The notes: a model not told the origin generated them from the sequence alone. A stretch of DNA of 64,000 bases from an uncultured Acidimicrobiales bacterium (GCA_937997485.1 CALKTH010000075.1:1-64000); one strand, 5' to 3'; shown: positions 20,071 through 29,373, counted from the stretch's first letter. Numbers and translations: made by a program.

Positions 20071-20119
20071 GTTCTCGTCCCAGATGCTGGCGATTGGTGG
20101 AGCAGGTACCGGAGCGTGG

Positions 20120-20674
20120 TCAGGCAGCGCGACCAACGGCGGCCAGATAGCGGTCGAGCAGCGGAGCGTCTGCGGCGACCTCGGGTCCCTCCTTCGTTCG
20201 TCCACTCTTCACGAACATCTCTTGACGGGACAACACGCTGTCGAGCGTGTCCGCCAGGAGCTGATCGGACAAGCCGTGGTCGACGCCTGCGGCCGTCGCC
20301 AGATCCCACGCGTGGGTGACCGGATCCCACTGGACCATTCCGCACACCCCGTCGATGTCCGCCGCCTTGAACCAGAACGGTCCTTCCTGCGAGAGCGTGT
20401 TCGGCTGGTCAAGCGAGGTGAGGACGTTGTCCCGGCACGCGTTCCATGTGCCAACAACATCATCGCTCTCCGGTGATGGCGTTGGGGCTGCCATCTCTCC
20501 GGTTCGGGCCATCGTGGCGACGCCGTTGAGCACCGAGCACTGATGCTCGACCAGCTCTTTTGCGTTCCACTCCTCGCACGGTGTTGCCGCATCCCATTTG
20601 TCGGCTGGAACACGTTGCACGACGGCGTCGAAGGCATAGATGGCTTGGGTGAAAGAGCGAAGGTTCTTGCTCAC
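20120..20674 (-). CDS. TIGR03086-type/DinB-like mycothiol-dependent maleylpyruvate isomerase family protein
   Basis: AATPCEEWNAKELVEHQ ... DPVTHAWDLATAAGVDHGLSD; GTG start at 20674. Confidence 0.75.
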   Translation of the reverse strand: MSKNLRSFTQAIYAFDAVVQRVPADKWDAATPCEEWNAKELVEHQCSVLNGVATMARTGEMAAPTPSPESDDVVGTWNACRDNVLTSLDQPNTLSQEGPFWFKAADIDGVCGMVQWDPVTHAWDLATAAGVDHGLSDQLLADTLDSVLSRQEMFVKSGRTKEGPEVAADAPLLDRYLAAVGRAA

Positions 20675-20736
20675 GAAGGTCTCCTGAGAAGGGAGCACAG
20701 TTGTGCTCGGTGCGGGTCGTGGCCAAATGTAGGGGC

Positions 20737-21567
20737 ATGACCGAGTGGGAACGAGTCCGGTTCGACAAGCCAGCACCAGGAGTGGGGAGGATCACGCTCA
20801 CGAGAGCCGAGGCAGCGAATGCTCAGGACTACCTGATGATCAGCCAACTCAACGAGGCATTCGATGTCGCCGCCCGAGACACCGATGTGCGCTGCATCGT
20901 GCTGGCAGCTGATGGCAAGCACTTCTCGTCAGGCCATGACCTGCGCGACGAAACCGACATCGAGGACCTGCCGATCGTGGGGACCCAATGCCATTTCGGG
21001 GCCGAGGGCGCCGAGGGGTACATGGCGAAGGAGGCCGAGCTCTACGTCGGCATGTGCTGGCGCTGGCGCAACATCCCGAAGCCGACGATCGCCCAGGTCC
21101 AAGGCAAGGTGATTGCCGGTGGTCTCATGCTGGTGTGGCCGATGGATCTCATCGTGTGTTCAGAGGAGGCCACGTTCGCCGACCCGGTCGTCGCCTTCGG
21201 CGTGAACGGACACGAGTACTTCACGCACCCGTACGAGGCCGGAGCCCGCCTGGCCAAAGAGATGCTCTTCACCGGTCGTGCCATCACCGCAGAGGAGGCG
21301 TTGCGGCACGGAATGGTCAACAAGGTCGTGCCGCTAGATGAGCTGGAGGAGGCCACGCTGGCTATGGCCGCCCACATCGCCAAACGGCCGATGTTCGGCC
21401 TCACGCTGGCAAAGCAGTCGGTGAACAACTCGCTCGATGCGATGGGGATGTACACCGCTATTCAGAGCGCGTTCGGCCTCCACCACGTCGGTCACAATCA
21501 CAACCAGCGAGTGCACGGGAGCCTCGTCGATCCGGCTGGAGTGCAGACCATTCGAGACGAGGCGTAG
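20737..21567 (+). CDS. Enoyl-CoA hydratase family protein
   Basis: VGRITLTRAEAANAQDYLMISQL ... GKHFSSGHDL ... QGKVIAGGLMLVWPMDLIV. Confidence 0.9.
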   Translation: MTEWERVRFDKPAPGVGRITLTRAEAANAQDYLMISQLNEAFDVAARDTDVRCIVLAADGKHFSSGHDLRDETDIEDLPIVGTQCHFGAEGAEGYMAKEAELYVGMCWRWRNIPKPTIAQVQGKVIAGGLMLVWPMDLIVCSEEATFADPVVAFGVNGHEYFTHPYEAGARLAKEMLFTGRAITAEEALRHGMVNKVVPLDELEEATLAMAAHIAKRPMFGLTLAKQSVNNSLDAMGMYTAIQSAFGLHHVGHNHNQRVHGSLVDPAGVQTIRDEA

Positions 21568-21601
21568 CGGAACAAGGTTCTGAGACGAGCGGGGAACGAG
21601 A

Positions 21602-21627
21602 AAGGCCGGGCCATCTGGCCCGGCCTT
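21602..21627. terminator. Bidirectional intrinsic terminator
   Basis: AAGGCCGGGCC-ATCT-GGCCCGGCCTT perfect 11-bp stem followed by CTT; between convergent genes. Confidence 0.85.
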
Positions 21628-21682
21628 CTTCGTGCTCTTGCGTTCGGAGTAGCAGCGCCGCCCCGGACGGTTCAGCGCTTTT

Positions 21683-22372
21683 CTACTGGGGCACGCCAGC
21701 TGCGGTTTGAGCCCAGAGCGCAAGGGTTTGGTCGGCCTGCAAACCACCGGACGAGCGGGTGATCACCCGGTTTTCGCCATCGAGGTAGACCACATACGGG
21801 AAGGCGGCGCCTCCGTAGGCAGCCAGTGACGAGCTCAAATCGTCGTCGCGCATCGTCACGCCGGTCCAGCCTTCGACATTCAGCCAGGTCTCTGGCGGGA
21901 AGTTGGCTTGCGCCGGGGAGGTGGAGGTGGCAACGGCATAGACGTCGACACCCTCGGGGAGGAGGCCGTCATTGATGAGGCCCTGTACAAGTGGGACTTC
22001 GACCTGGCAGTGCGGGCACCAGTGGGCGAGGAAATAGACGACCTTGTTCCGGCCATCGGGGCCGATGACGACGGGCGTGTCGTCGAAACTCGTACCCGTC
22101 AAGGTCGGAGCAACGGTGCCGACGACGGGATCGTTGGCGCCGCTCGAGACCGAGACGCCCTGTGGCATCGGGGCCAGAATCTCGCCGTCGACCTCGACCG
22201 GGGCAGTTTGGGGGGCATCAGAAATGTCGCTCTCCCGGCTGCTGGCGAGGATGGCAACGCCAGCGATGCCGATGATGAACACCCCGAGGATCGCGAGGAT
22301 GAAGCCCCGGTTGCCTGAATTCGGGTTGTCGATCTGAGCAACCTTCTTGTTGACCTTCTTCGTTGCAGTCAT
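21683..22372 (-). CDS. Membrane-anchored thioredoxin-fold protein (TlpA/redoxin-like)
   Basis: N-terminal TM; VYFLAHWCPHCQVEVPLVQGL. Confidence 0.85.
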   Translation of the reverse strand: MTATKKVNKKVAQIDNPNSGNRGFILAILGVFIIGIAGVAILASSRESDISDAPQTAPVEVDGEILAPMPQGVSVSSGANDPVVGTVAPTLTGTSFDDTPVVIGPDGRNKVVYFLAHWCPHCQVEVPLVQGLINDGLLPEGVDVYAVATSTSPAQANFPPETWLNVEGWTGVTMRDDDLSSSLAAYGGAAFPYVVYLDGENRVITRSSGGLQADQTLALWAQTAAGVPQ

Positions 22373-22459
22373 GAAGTGCCTTTCGGCCGCCGAGGCGGTT
22401 CCGGTGAGGTGTTTCGAGGAATGGATGGGCCGATGCTGGGCATCAACACAGACGGCTGC

Positions 22460-23005
22460 TCACACAACCGTTCGGGCAAGTGAACCAGCTCGGAGCGAAA
22501 GGCCACCGAAAAAGATGATCCCGGCGAATCCAATGGCGGCCATGGTCGGGATCGTCATGAAACCGAAGACCTCGACCCAGATCCCCGAACACGGATTGTT
22601 CGGATCGCACAACGCCTCGCCGAAACCCCCAACCGCCTGTTCCACCCGGTGGAAGATGGCGACGGGCAGCCCGATGACGGCGAGGACGACCGCAAGCATG
22701 GCCAGCGCTCGTTGCTTTGTCGCCACAGCCACTACCAGCAGCAGCGCTGCGGGGTACATGAAGAACCGCTGGACCCAGCACAGCCGGCATGGCGCATAGC
22801 CGGCGATCTCGGACATGTAGAGCGAGCCCAGCGTGGTCACCAAAGCGACCGCGGCGGCGAGTTCGAGCCACACGCTTTGCGTCTGGCGCAAAACGTCCAT
22901 CGTCGCCTCACGGGCGAACACGAGGCCCAGCGCTCCGAAGACCACGACGGTCGCCAAAGAGAGGGCAAGCAAGGCGAAGAAGAGTTCCATGGTTTCGACT
23001 GGCAT
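22460..23005 (-). CDS. DsbB family disulfide bond formation membrane protein
   Basis: APCRLCWVQRFFMYPAALLL, second Cys pair LCDPNNPCSG, four TM; start 23005 or 22990. Confidence 0.85.
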   Translation of the reverse strand: MPVETMELFFALLALSLATVVVFGALGLVFAREATMDVLRQTQSVWLELAAAVALVTTLGSLYMSEIAGYAPCRLCWVQRFFMYPAALLLVVAVATKQRALAMLAVVLAVIGLPVAIFHRVEQAVGGFGEALCDPNNPCSGIWVEVFGFMTIPTMAAIGFAGIIFFGGLSLRAGSLARTVV

Positions 23006-23026
23006 GAGGTGTGCAAGGGTACTCGG

Positions 23027-23809
23027 ATGACAGACATGGATCGGGCGCACGCCTCCAACAACGAACCGACCGGAACCGAACTCGCGGGCCAGGTCGCATT
23101 GGTCACCGGATCGTCGAGCGGCATCGGTGAAGAGACGGCACGACGCCTCTCCGCGCTCGGCGCCACGGTCGTGGTCAACTCGTCGTCGTCGGTCGAAGCG
23201 GGTGAGGCAGTCGCGGCTTCGCTCCCCGGCGAGGCGCACTACGTTCGGGCCGACATCTCGCAGAAGGAAGAGACAGATCATCTGCTGGCCGAGACCCTGG
23301 AGCGTTGCGGCAAGCTCGACATTCTGGTGAACAACGCGGGCTGGACGACGGTGGTCCCGCACCGTGATCTCGATGGTCTGACCGACGAGATCTTCGACAA
23401 GACCATGCAGGTCAACGTCTACGGCACCTGGCGCCTCACCAAGGCGGCGATCCCTCACCTCCGAGAGTCGAGCAATCCGAACGTCGTGACGATCACGTCA
23501 ATCGCTGGGGTTCGGCCGGTCGGGAGCTCGATGGCGTACTCGATGGCCAAGGCCGCGCTCAATCAGATGACTGCGCTGCTCGCCAAGTCGCATGGCCCCA
23601 TTCGCTTCAACGCCGTTGCCCCTGGTCTCGTCGCCACACCGTGGACGGCGGACTGGGATGCTCAGCACGAAGCCGTGGCCAAGATGGCGCCGATTCCCCG
23701 ATCGGCAACCCCCGAGGATTGTGCCGAGGCCGTACTCGCCTTCGTTCGTAATGGCTACATCTCCGGCCAGGTCCTCGTCGTCGACGGCGCCCTCACCCAA
23801 GTCACCTGA
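23027..23809 (+). CDS. SDR family oxidoreductase
   Basis: VALVTGSSSGIGEETARRL, YSMAKAALNQ, GQVLVVDGALT. Confidence 0.9.
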   Translation: MTDMDRAHASNNEPTGTELAGQVALVTGSSSGIGEETARRLSALGATVVVNSSSSVEAGEAVAASLPGEAHYVRADISQKEETDHLLAETLERCGKLDILVNNAGWTTVVPHRDLDGLTDEIFDKTMQVNVYGTWRLTKAAIPHLRESSNPNVVTITSIAGVRPVGSSMAYSMAKAALNQMTALLAKSHGPIRFNAVAPGLVATPWTADWDAQHEAVAKMAPIPRSATPEDCAEAVLAFVRNGYISGQVLVVDGALTQVT

Positions 23810-23854
23810 CCCAGCGCTCCACCGCACCACCCCACACTTCGCCCCAACACCCTC

Positions 23855-23898
23855 GTGGCACCGTTACGTGACGCCAGAGCGACAAGTAACGGTGCCAC
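23855..23898. repeat. Dispersed stem-loop repeat, copy 1
   Basis: GTGGCACCGTTAC-gtgacgccagagcgacaa-GTAACGGTGCCAC; close match to 55747-55790. Confidence 0.8.
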
Positions 23899-23992
23899 CT
23901 GCCGGGGAGGGCTGGGGTAGAGCGGTCGGAGGAGGTGGCGGTGGGCGTCGGCGTCTTTGCGGTGACGGGGCGGCAGCTGATAGCCACGGGCG

Positions 23993-24421
23993 ATGAGTGA
24001 ACGATCGCAACGGCGTCTTCCGGTACCCACGCCGGAAACACAACACTTCTGGGACGGGACCAAGCGGGGCGAACTGCTGCTGCAGCGCTGTACTGAATGC
24101 GATGGCGTCCACTTTCCTCCGCGCCCCTTCTGTCCGGCCTGCGGGCATCGAGAGGTGGAGGCGTTCGCCGCAACCGGACGAGGCACGCTCTACAGCTACG
24201 TGATCAACCACACCCCGAACCCTGCGTTCGACGGTCCGTACGCCATCGCCGTGGTCCAGCTGGATGAGGGGCCGCGCATGATGACCAACATCGTCGACTG
24301 CGAGCAGACGCCGGAGGCGTTGGAGCTCGACATGCCGGTCGAGGTCTCCTATCTCGACGCCAGCGACGAGATCACGCTTCCGTTGTTCCGACCGGCGGCT
24401 CCCGTAGAAGGTCCGGCATGA
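23993..24421 (+). CDS. DUF35/OB-fold Zn-ribbon acyl-CoA-associated protein
   Basis: LLLQRCTECDGVHFPPRPFCPACG zinc ribbon followed by OB-fold. Confidence 0.88.
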   Translation: MSERSQRRLPVPTPETQHFWDGTKRGELLLQRCTECDGVHFPPRPFCPACGHREVEAFAATGRGTLYSYVINHTPNPAFDGPYAIAVVQLDEGPRMMTNIVDCEQTPEALELDMPVEVSYLDASDEITLPLFRPAAPVEGPA

Positions 24422-25566
24422 GGGCAGATCACATCGCCGTGGTCGGTGCGGCTGAGACAACCGACCTCGGCAAGACTCCGCACATCAGTCAGCTCGGCAT
24501 GCATGCCGACGCGGCGCTCAACGCCCTCGCCGATGCCGGTCTCACCATCCACGACATCGACGGCGTGGCCACAGCGGGCGAGCGACCGACCGATATCGCC
24601 CACTACTTGGGCATCGTCCCGCGTTGGGTCGATGGAACGTCTGTCGGCGGCTGCTCGTTCATGCTTCATGTACGGCACGCCGCGGCCGCAATCGCCGCGG
24701 GCCTGTGCACCACCGTGCTCATCACGCATGCCGAGAGCGGCCGCTCTCGGGTCGGGACGGGGCGTGGTGGCGGTGGCAATCGCTCCAGCCTCCCCGCCCA
24801 GTTCGAAGCCCCATTCGGGTCGATGGGGCCACCAACAATGTTCACGATTCCCGTCCTTCGCTACATGAAGGATCACGGACTGACCCACGAGCAGTTGGCG
24901 AACGTCGCGGTCGTGCAGCGCGAGTGGGCGGGCATGAATCCTCGCGCCACGTTCCAAGACCCGATCACCGTGGACGACGTCCTCGACTCTCGAATGATCG
25001 CGTACCCATTCCACCTGCTCGAGTGCTGCCTCGTGACCGATGGAGGCGGGGCGCTGATCCTGACGGCGGGAGAACGAGCGGACGACTTCGCTCAGCCTCC
25101 GGTCTACGTCCTCGGCCACGGCGAAAGCGTGGAGACGCCGATGGTCTCGCAGATGGAGGACTTCTCCTCGTCTCGGGCTTTCAAGGTGGCCGGCACCGAT
25201 GCCTTCGCCAGCTCAGGTATCACCCACGCCGATGTGGATCACCTGATGGTCTACGACGCCTTCGCACATCTGCCGCTCTACGGACTGGAAGACCTGGGCT
25301 TCTGCGAACGCGGCGAGGCAGGCGACTTCGTGTGGGAAGGCAACACAAGGCCCGGGGGATCACTGCCGATGAACACCAACGGTGGCGGGCTCTCCTACAT
25401 GCACTCGGGCATGTACGGGATGTACGCGCTCCAGGAGAGCGTGCGTCAGATGCGAGGCACCGCAGCGGCCCAAGTGCCAGGCGCCGAGGTCTCCGTAGCG
25501 CTTGGCGTGGGTGGGATGTTCGCAGCCAGCGGCTGCGTCGTGTTCACCAACCAACGGCCCGACTGA
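24418..25566 (+). CDS. Thiolase-like protein (lipid-transfer/acetyl-CoA acetyltransferase family)
   Basis: VVGAAETTDLGK, HADAALNALADAGLTIHDIDGV, C-terminal GGSLPMNTNGGGLSYMHSGMYGM; overlaps DUF35 partner. Confidence 0.88.
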   Translation: MRADHIAVVGAAETTDLGKTPHISQLGMHADAALNALADAGLTIHDIDGVATAGERPTDIAHYLGIVPRWVDGTSVGGCSFMLHVRHAAAAIAAGLCTTVLITHAESGRSRVGTGRGGGGNRSSLPAQFEAPFGSMGPPTMFTIPVLRYMKDHGLTHEQLANVAVVQREWAGMNPRATFQDPITVDDVLDSRMIAYPFHLLECCLVTDGGGALILTAGERADDFAQPPVYVLGHGESVETPMVSQMEDFSSSRAFKVAGTDAFASSGITHADVDHLMVYDAFAHLPLYGLEDLGFCERGEAGDFVWEGNTRPGGSLPMNTNGGGLSYMHSGMYGMYALQESVRQMRGTAAAQVPGAEVSVALGVGGMFAASGCVVFTNQRPD

Positions 25567-25574
25567 CGCGCCGT

Positions 25575-25964
25575 TCAGCCGCGGCTGAGTTTGGCGAGCG
25601 CCGCCATGGCGTCGTCGGCTCGGTCGGCTGGCACGAAGAGGTGGTCGTGGTAGTACCCGGCGACGACGTTGCAGCTCAGCCCCTCGGCGGCCAGCGCGTT
25701 GGAGACTGCTGCGGTGAGGCCCACGGCTTCAAGGGCCGTGTGGATCCGTAGTGTGATCATCACGGCGACGTAGTCGTACGGCAGATTCTGTGCATCGGCC
25801 TCGAGGCGGTCGACGACCACCGTGACACCTTCGGTTTCGACAACCTGAACGATCGGCTTCAAGTCGGCTCGTGCCGCGGGAAGACTCACGAAGACGTACT
25901 CGCCCGGGCGTCGCTCGGGCTGAAGTGCAGCAAGGGTTTTCTGGAGATCGATTTCGCCGGCCAT
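25575..25964 (-). CDS. ACT-domain protein (COG3602-like)
   Basis: PGEYVFVSLPA...SLEAVGLTAAVSNALAAEGLSCNVVAGYYHDHLFVP pattern. Confidence 0.78.
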   Translation of the reverse strand: MAGEIDLQKTLAALQPERRPGEYVFVSLPAARADLKPIVQVVETEGVTVVVDRLEADAQNLPYDYVAVMITLRIHTALEAVGLTAAVSNALAAEGLSCNVVAGYYHDHLFVPADRADDAMAALAKLSRG

Positions 25965-25999
25965 CGACGGAGAAAGTTAGCGCGAACTACGGTCGGTGC

Positions 26000-26416
26000 A
26001 TGCCAACCGACAGCATCCCACCCGAGTGGCTGGCACAGGCCCGCGAGATCTGTCTTGCCCTCCCCCAGGCCACAGAGAAGGAGACGTGGGACCATCCAAC
26101 CTTCCGGGTGAAGGACAAGATCTTCGCTGGCATCGGAAGCGGCGACGGGGCCAACGACTTCCGACCCGACGACGGATCACCTGACCCTGTTGTCACCATG
26201 ACGATGAAATCGACACTGGAGATCCAGGAGATGCTTCTCTCCCACGGCCATCCCTTCTTCAAACCGAAGTACGTCGGCCCGAGCGGCTGGATCGGCATCG
26301 TGATCGACGAGGAAACCGACTGGGCCGAGGTCGAGGAGTTCGTGATCGACAGCTATTGCGCGGTGGCTCCGAAGAAGCTGGCGAAGGAACTCATGAACTC
26401 CTTCCCTGAGGGCTGA
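26000..26416 (+). CDS. MmcQ/YjbR family protein
   Basis: ICLALPQATEKETWDHPTFRVKDKIFAGIG ... ETDWAEVEEFVIDSYCAVAPKKL. Confidence 0.85.
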   Translation: MPTDSIPPEWLAQAREICLALPQATEKETWDHPTFRVKDKIFAGIGSGDGANDFRPDDGSPDPVVTMTMKSTLEIQEMLLSHGHPFFKPKYVGPSGWIGIVIDEETDWAEVEEFVIDSYCAVAPKKLAKELMNSFPEG

Positions 26417-26494
26417 ACCAAACGCCGAGCCCGCCAGAGCGATCTCAGCGATCCCAGGTCGGCGTTTCGTCGAGCAGGTTGCACCAAACGCCGA
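26417..26494. repeat. Intergenic inverted/direct repeats ACCAAACGCCGA
   Basis: ACCAAACGCCGA (26417-26428), TCGGCGTTTCGT (26459-26470, inverted, 1 mismatch), ACCAAACGCCGA (26483-26494). Confidence 0.6.
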
Positions 26495-26515
26495 CGTGGG
26501 CGGGCGCGGCGTGCG

Positions 26516-27739
26516 TCAGATGGCGCCGCGTTCGCGCAGACCGGCGACGACGTCATCATCAAGGCCGAGCAGGTCTCGCAGCACCTCGTCCGTATGTTCC
26601 CCGAGTCCGGGCGGCGCATGCTGGTACTCGATCGGCGACTCGGACATCTTGATCGGGTTGGCGACGCCGGGCGAGACCACACCGTCGGCTCGCTCCAGAT
26701 CGATGCGGCCGCCTCGATGCTTGAGCTGCGGTTCGTCGAACGTTTCGGCCACCGTGTTGACCTTCGCTGCAGGTACCCCGGCGGCTGGCAGCAGGCCCAG
26801 CCAGTGCGCCGCCGTCTCGGTTCGAGTGGCGGCATTGATCTCATCCGCCAGTTCTTGCCGATGCAGGGATCGGTCACCGTTCTCGACAAAGCGAGGATCG
26901 GTGACCAGGTCTGGTCGACCGAGGATGCGGCACAGTTCGGCGAACTGCCCGTTGTTGCCCACCGCAATGATGAAGGGAGCGTCAGCACCTTCGAACACCT
27001 GGTACGGAGCGAGGCTCGGATGCCACCCGCCGGTGCGGGCCGGTGTGACGCCGCTCACGAGGAAGCTTGTTGCCTGGTTCGCCAGCATCGCCGTCATGGT
27101 GTCGAGCAGTGCGACGTCGATGTATTGGCCTTCGCCAGTGACGCCGCGGCGAAGGAGTGCAGCGAGGACCGCCACCGTCGTGTACATCCCTGTGCTGAGG
27201 TCGGCCACGGCGACGCCGGCACGCATCGGCCCGGCACCGGGCTCGCCATCAGCGGGGCCGGTTACCGACATGAGTCCGCTCAAAGCCTGAGCCAAGTAGT
27301 CGTATCCCGGCTCTTCGGCCCGCGGTCCGGTTTGTCCGAAGCCGGTGATCGAGGCATAGACGAGACGGGAGTTGACCGCGGCAAGGTCGTCGTAGCCCAG
27401 GCCCTTCGCCGCCAGGCCACCGACCTTGAAGTTCTCCACCACCACGTCTGCCGTCTTCGCGAGTTCGAGGATCAGCGCCTTGCCATCGGGATGGCTCATG
27501 TCGATCGTGACTGAGCGCTTCCCGCGGTTGGCTGCCAAGTAGTACGACGACTCCATTGTTCGGTTGCCCTCGGCGTCGTCGAGCCAGAACGGGCCCCAGT
27601 GGCGCGTGTCGTCGCCGACGCCCGGTCGTTCCACCTTGATGACCTCGGCCCCAAGGTCGGCCAGCAGCTGGGTGCACCAGGGACCGGCGAGCACGCGGCT
27701 GAGATCAAGCACTCGAATTCCGGCGAGCGCACCGGTCAT
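26516..27739 (-). CDS. Family III CoA transferase (CaiB/BaiF)
   Basis: LAGIRVLDLSRVLAGPWCTQLLADLGAEVIKVERPGVGDDTR ... NRGKRSVTIDMS. Confidence 0.95.
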   Translation of the reverse strand: MTGALAGIRVLDLSRVLAGPWCTQLLADLGAEVIKVERPGVGDDTRHWGPFWLDDAEGNRTMESSYYLAANRGKRSVTIDMSHPDGKALILELAKTADVVVENFKVGGLAAKGLGYDDLAAVNSRLVYASITGFGQTGPRAEEPGYDYLAQALSGLMSVTGPADGEPGAGPMRAGVAVADLSTGMYTTVAVLAALLRRGVTGEGQYIDVALLDTMTAMLANQATSFLVSGVTPARTGGWHPSLAPYQVFEGADAPFIIAVGNNGQFAELCRILGRPDLVTDPRFVENGDRSLHRQELADEINAATRTETAAHWLGLLPAAGVPAAKVNTVAETFDEPQLKHRGGRIDLERADGVVSPGVANPIKMSESPIEYQHAPPGLGEHTDEVLRDLLGLDDDVVAGLRERGAI

Positions 27740-28449
27740 GCGGGCAACACCGGATCGACGATGTCCAGGGGATTGATCGACCACGCCACGATGGTGTCGG
27801 CATAGGCCGCGGCAGAGCGGCGAGTGCCGTCGGGCTCGACAATCTCGAGGGCGTCAATCTGTGTCCGACTTCGGCGTCCCATCGAGACTCGCATGAGGTC
27901 GAAGTCGCTGACATCGAGCCTCGGCGCCGTTCCGTCACCGTGACGGCCGATCTCAATGGCTGGCAGACCGGCCTCGACCGACCGGCTGACCATGAGATCA
28001 GCGAGCCAAGGCAGGTGATCGTCAATGAACCGCATGTCCGGCACCGCAGCGGCGCGCTCACCGATGGCCTGTCGGACGTCCCATTCGTGCGTCCACGCAT
28101 CGAGGTAGAACTGCGGAGGAAATCCTTCGGCAAAGTGCTCAATCACTTCCTCGAGCACGGGGCCCCGCTCATCCCATTCGTGGAGGACCTCGGCGAGGGA
28201 AAGAGGTTGACGCTGTTCCACATGGGCGTCGGCCCACGCTTCCGTCGCTGCTCCCTCGGTGTTCCGATCCAGGATGTCGGCGCAGACGCCCGCCATGTGG
28301 GCGAGAACGTCCTTCGTTGACCAGGCCGGACAGGTCGGCGTGAGTTCGGCGGCGTCGGCCTCTGACAGCGAACGGCCGAGTGCAGTGCACCTCACTCGCA
28401 GATCTCGGTAGGCGTCTCGAAGATGAGCGAAGGGAGGGTCGGCCGTCAC
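27736..28449 (-). CDS. Maleylpyruvate isomerase N-terminal/mycothiol-dependent family protein
   Basis: TPTCPAWSTKDVLAHMAGVCADIL ... DAWTHEWDVRQAIGERAA; ATGA overlap. Confidence 0.8.
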   Translation of the reverse strand: MTADPPFAHLRDAYRDLRVRCTALGRSLSEADAAELTPTCPAWSTKDVLAHMAGVCADILDRNTEGAATEAWADAHVEQRQPLSLAEVLHEWDERGPVLEEVIEHFAEGFPPQFYLDAWTHEWDVRQAIGERAAAVPDMRFIDDHLPWLADLMVSRSVEAGLPAIEIGRHGDGTAPRLDVSDFDLMRVSMGRRSRTQIDALEIVEPDGTRRSAAAYADTIVAWSINPLDIVDPVLPA

Positions 28450-28459
28450 GGCCGAGAGA

Positions 28460-28747
28460 CTACGCGGCGCTGACGGAGGAGACGGAACTCACTGACCCAG
28501 AAGTTGCCGGGACAGCGGTCGGGGCATTGGCGGCGCGGGCGCCGGTGGTCATCTTCTCGTGCAGCTCACAAATCTTGCCACTGGCGGTCTTCTGACAGAG
28601 CGACGGGACGAGGGCGTGCACGAAGGCAGCGCCTGCCGCACCGGCCAAACACTTCGAGAAGCCCATGGCCACCTTGAAGTGTTCGAAGTAGCTCTCGCCG
28701 ACGGATGCCGGGTGTTCCGTGAAGGGCTTGCTCAGTGTTGACGCCAT
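28460..28747 (-). CDS. Small DUF6356-like protein
   Basis: FTEHPASVGESYFEHFKVAMGFSKCLAGAAGAAFVHALVPSLCQKTAS. Confidence 0.65.
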   Translation of the reverse strand: MASTLSKPFTEHPASVGESYFEHFKVAMGFSKCLAGAAGAAFVHALVPSLCQKTASGKICELHEKMTTGARAANAPTAVPATSGSVSSVSSVSAA

Positions 28748-28760
28748 CCCTCAAGTGTAG

Positions 28761-28782
28761 AGATGTGACGGAATGCACATCT
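28761..28782. promoter_or_regulatory. Dyad AGATGTG-N8-CACATCT in divergent intergenic region
   Basis: Perfect 7-bp inverted repeat between small DUF gene and Lrp-family regulator. Confidence 0.45.
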
Positions 28783-28860
28783 TGCGTTCTTCGCGACGAA
28801 TCACTCCATCAGTGCATGATTCTTGTTGACAATTACCTCTCAATAGATGAACGTTCTAAT

Positions 28861-29325
28861 GTGGACGAAGTTGATCGGGAAATTGTGCGTTTACTCCAAG
28901 CCGACTCGTCGCTGAGCGCCCGCGAGCTCGGGGATCTCGTTGGGCTGACCGCCACGCCATGTTGGCGGCGGGTCAAGGCACTGGAAGAGCAGGGGGTTCT
29001 GACCGGTCAGGTGGCGCTCGTCAGCCCCGCAGCGATTGGCCTCGACGTCACCGCTCTGGTCCACATTCGCACCAACGACCACTCGAGCGATTGGCTCGAT
29101 CGCTTCCAGGCGGCCGTCGAGCACTTCCCCGAGATCGTCGAGGCCTACCGAGCAAGCGGCGAGATCGATTACATGCTCAAGGTGATCGTGCCGAGCATCA
29201 GCACGTACGACGAGTTCTACAAGCGCTTCATTCAGGCCATTGATCTCTACGACGTGCGCACCATCTTCGTGATGGAAGAAATGAAGCACACGACGGCGCT
29301 CCCCCTGCACTATCTCGACGCCTGA
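28861..29325 (+). CDS. Lrp/AsnC family transcriptional regulator
   Basis: DEVDREIVRLLQADSSLSARELGDLVGLTATPCWRRVKALEEQGVL; RAM domain; start may alternatively be ATG 28816. Confidence 0.9.
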   Translation: MDEVDREIVRLLQADSSLSARELGDLVGLTATPCWRRVKALEEQGVLTGQVALVSPAAIGLDVTALVHIRTNDHSSDWLDRFQAAVEHFPEIVEAYRASGEIDYMLKVIVPSISTYDEFYKRFIQAIDLYDVRTIFVMEEMKHTTALPLHYLDA

Positions 29326-29331
29326 GGCGTC

Positions 29332-29373
29332 TCAGCGGTTGCCGGCAGATCAGCGGTTGCCGGCAAATCAGCG
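29332..29373. repeat. 18-bp tandem duplication TCAGCGGTTGCCGGCARA x2.3
   Basis: TCAGCGGTTGCCGGCAGA TCAGCGGTTGCCGGCAAA TCAGCG; overlaps 3' end of minus-strand gene. Confidence 0.85.

Noticed and set aside
18625-20319. 564-aa plus-strand ORF
   Set aside because: Antisense to the sulfatase gene, which has clear family motifs
28826-28860. TTGACA with TCTAAT as promoter of the Lrp gene
   Set aside because: Spacing of 23 bp is too long for a sigma70 promoter; no better -10 seen
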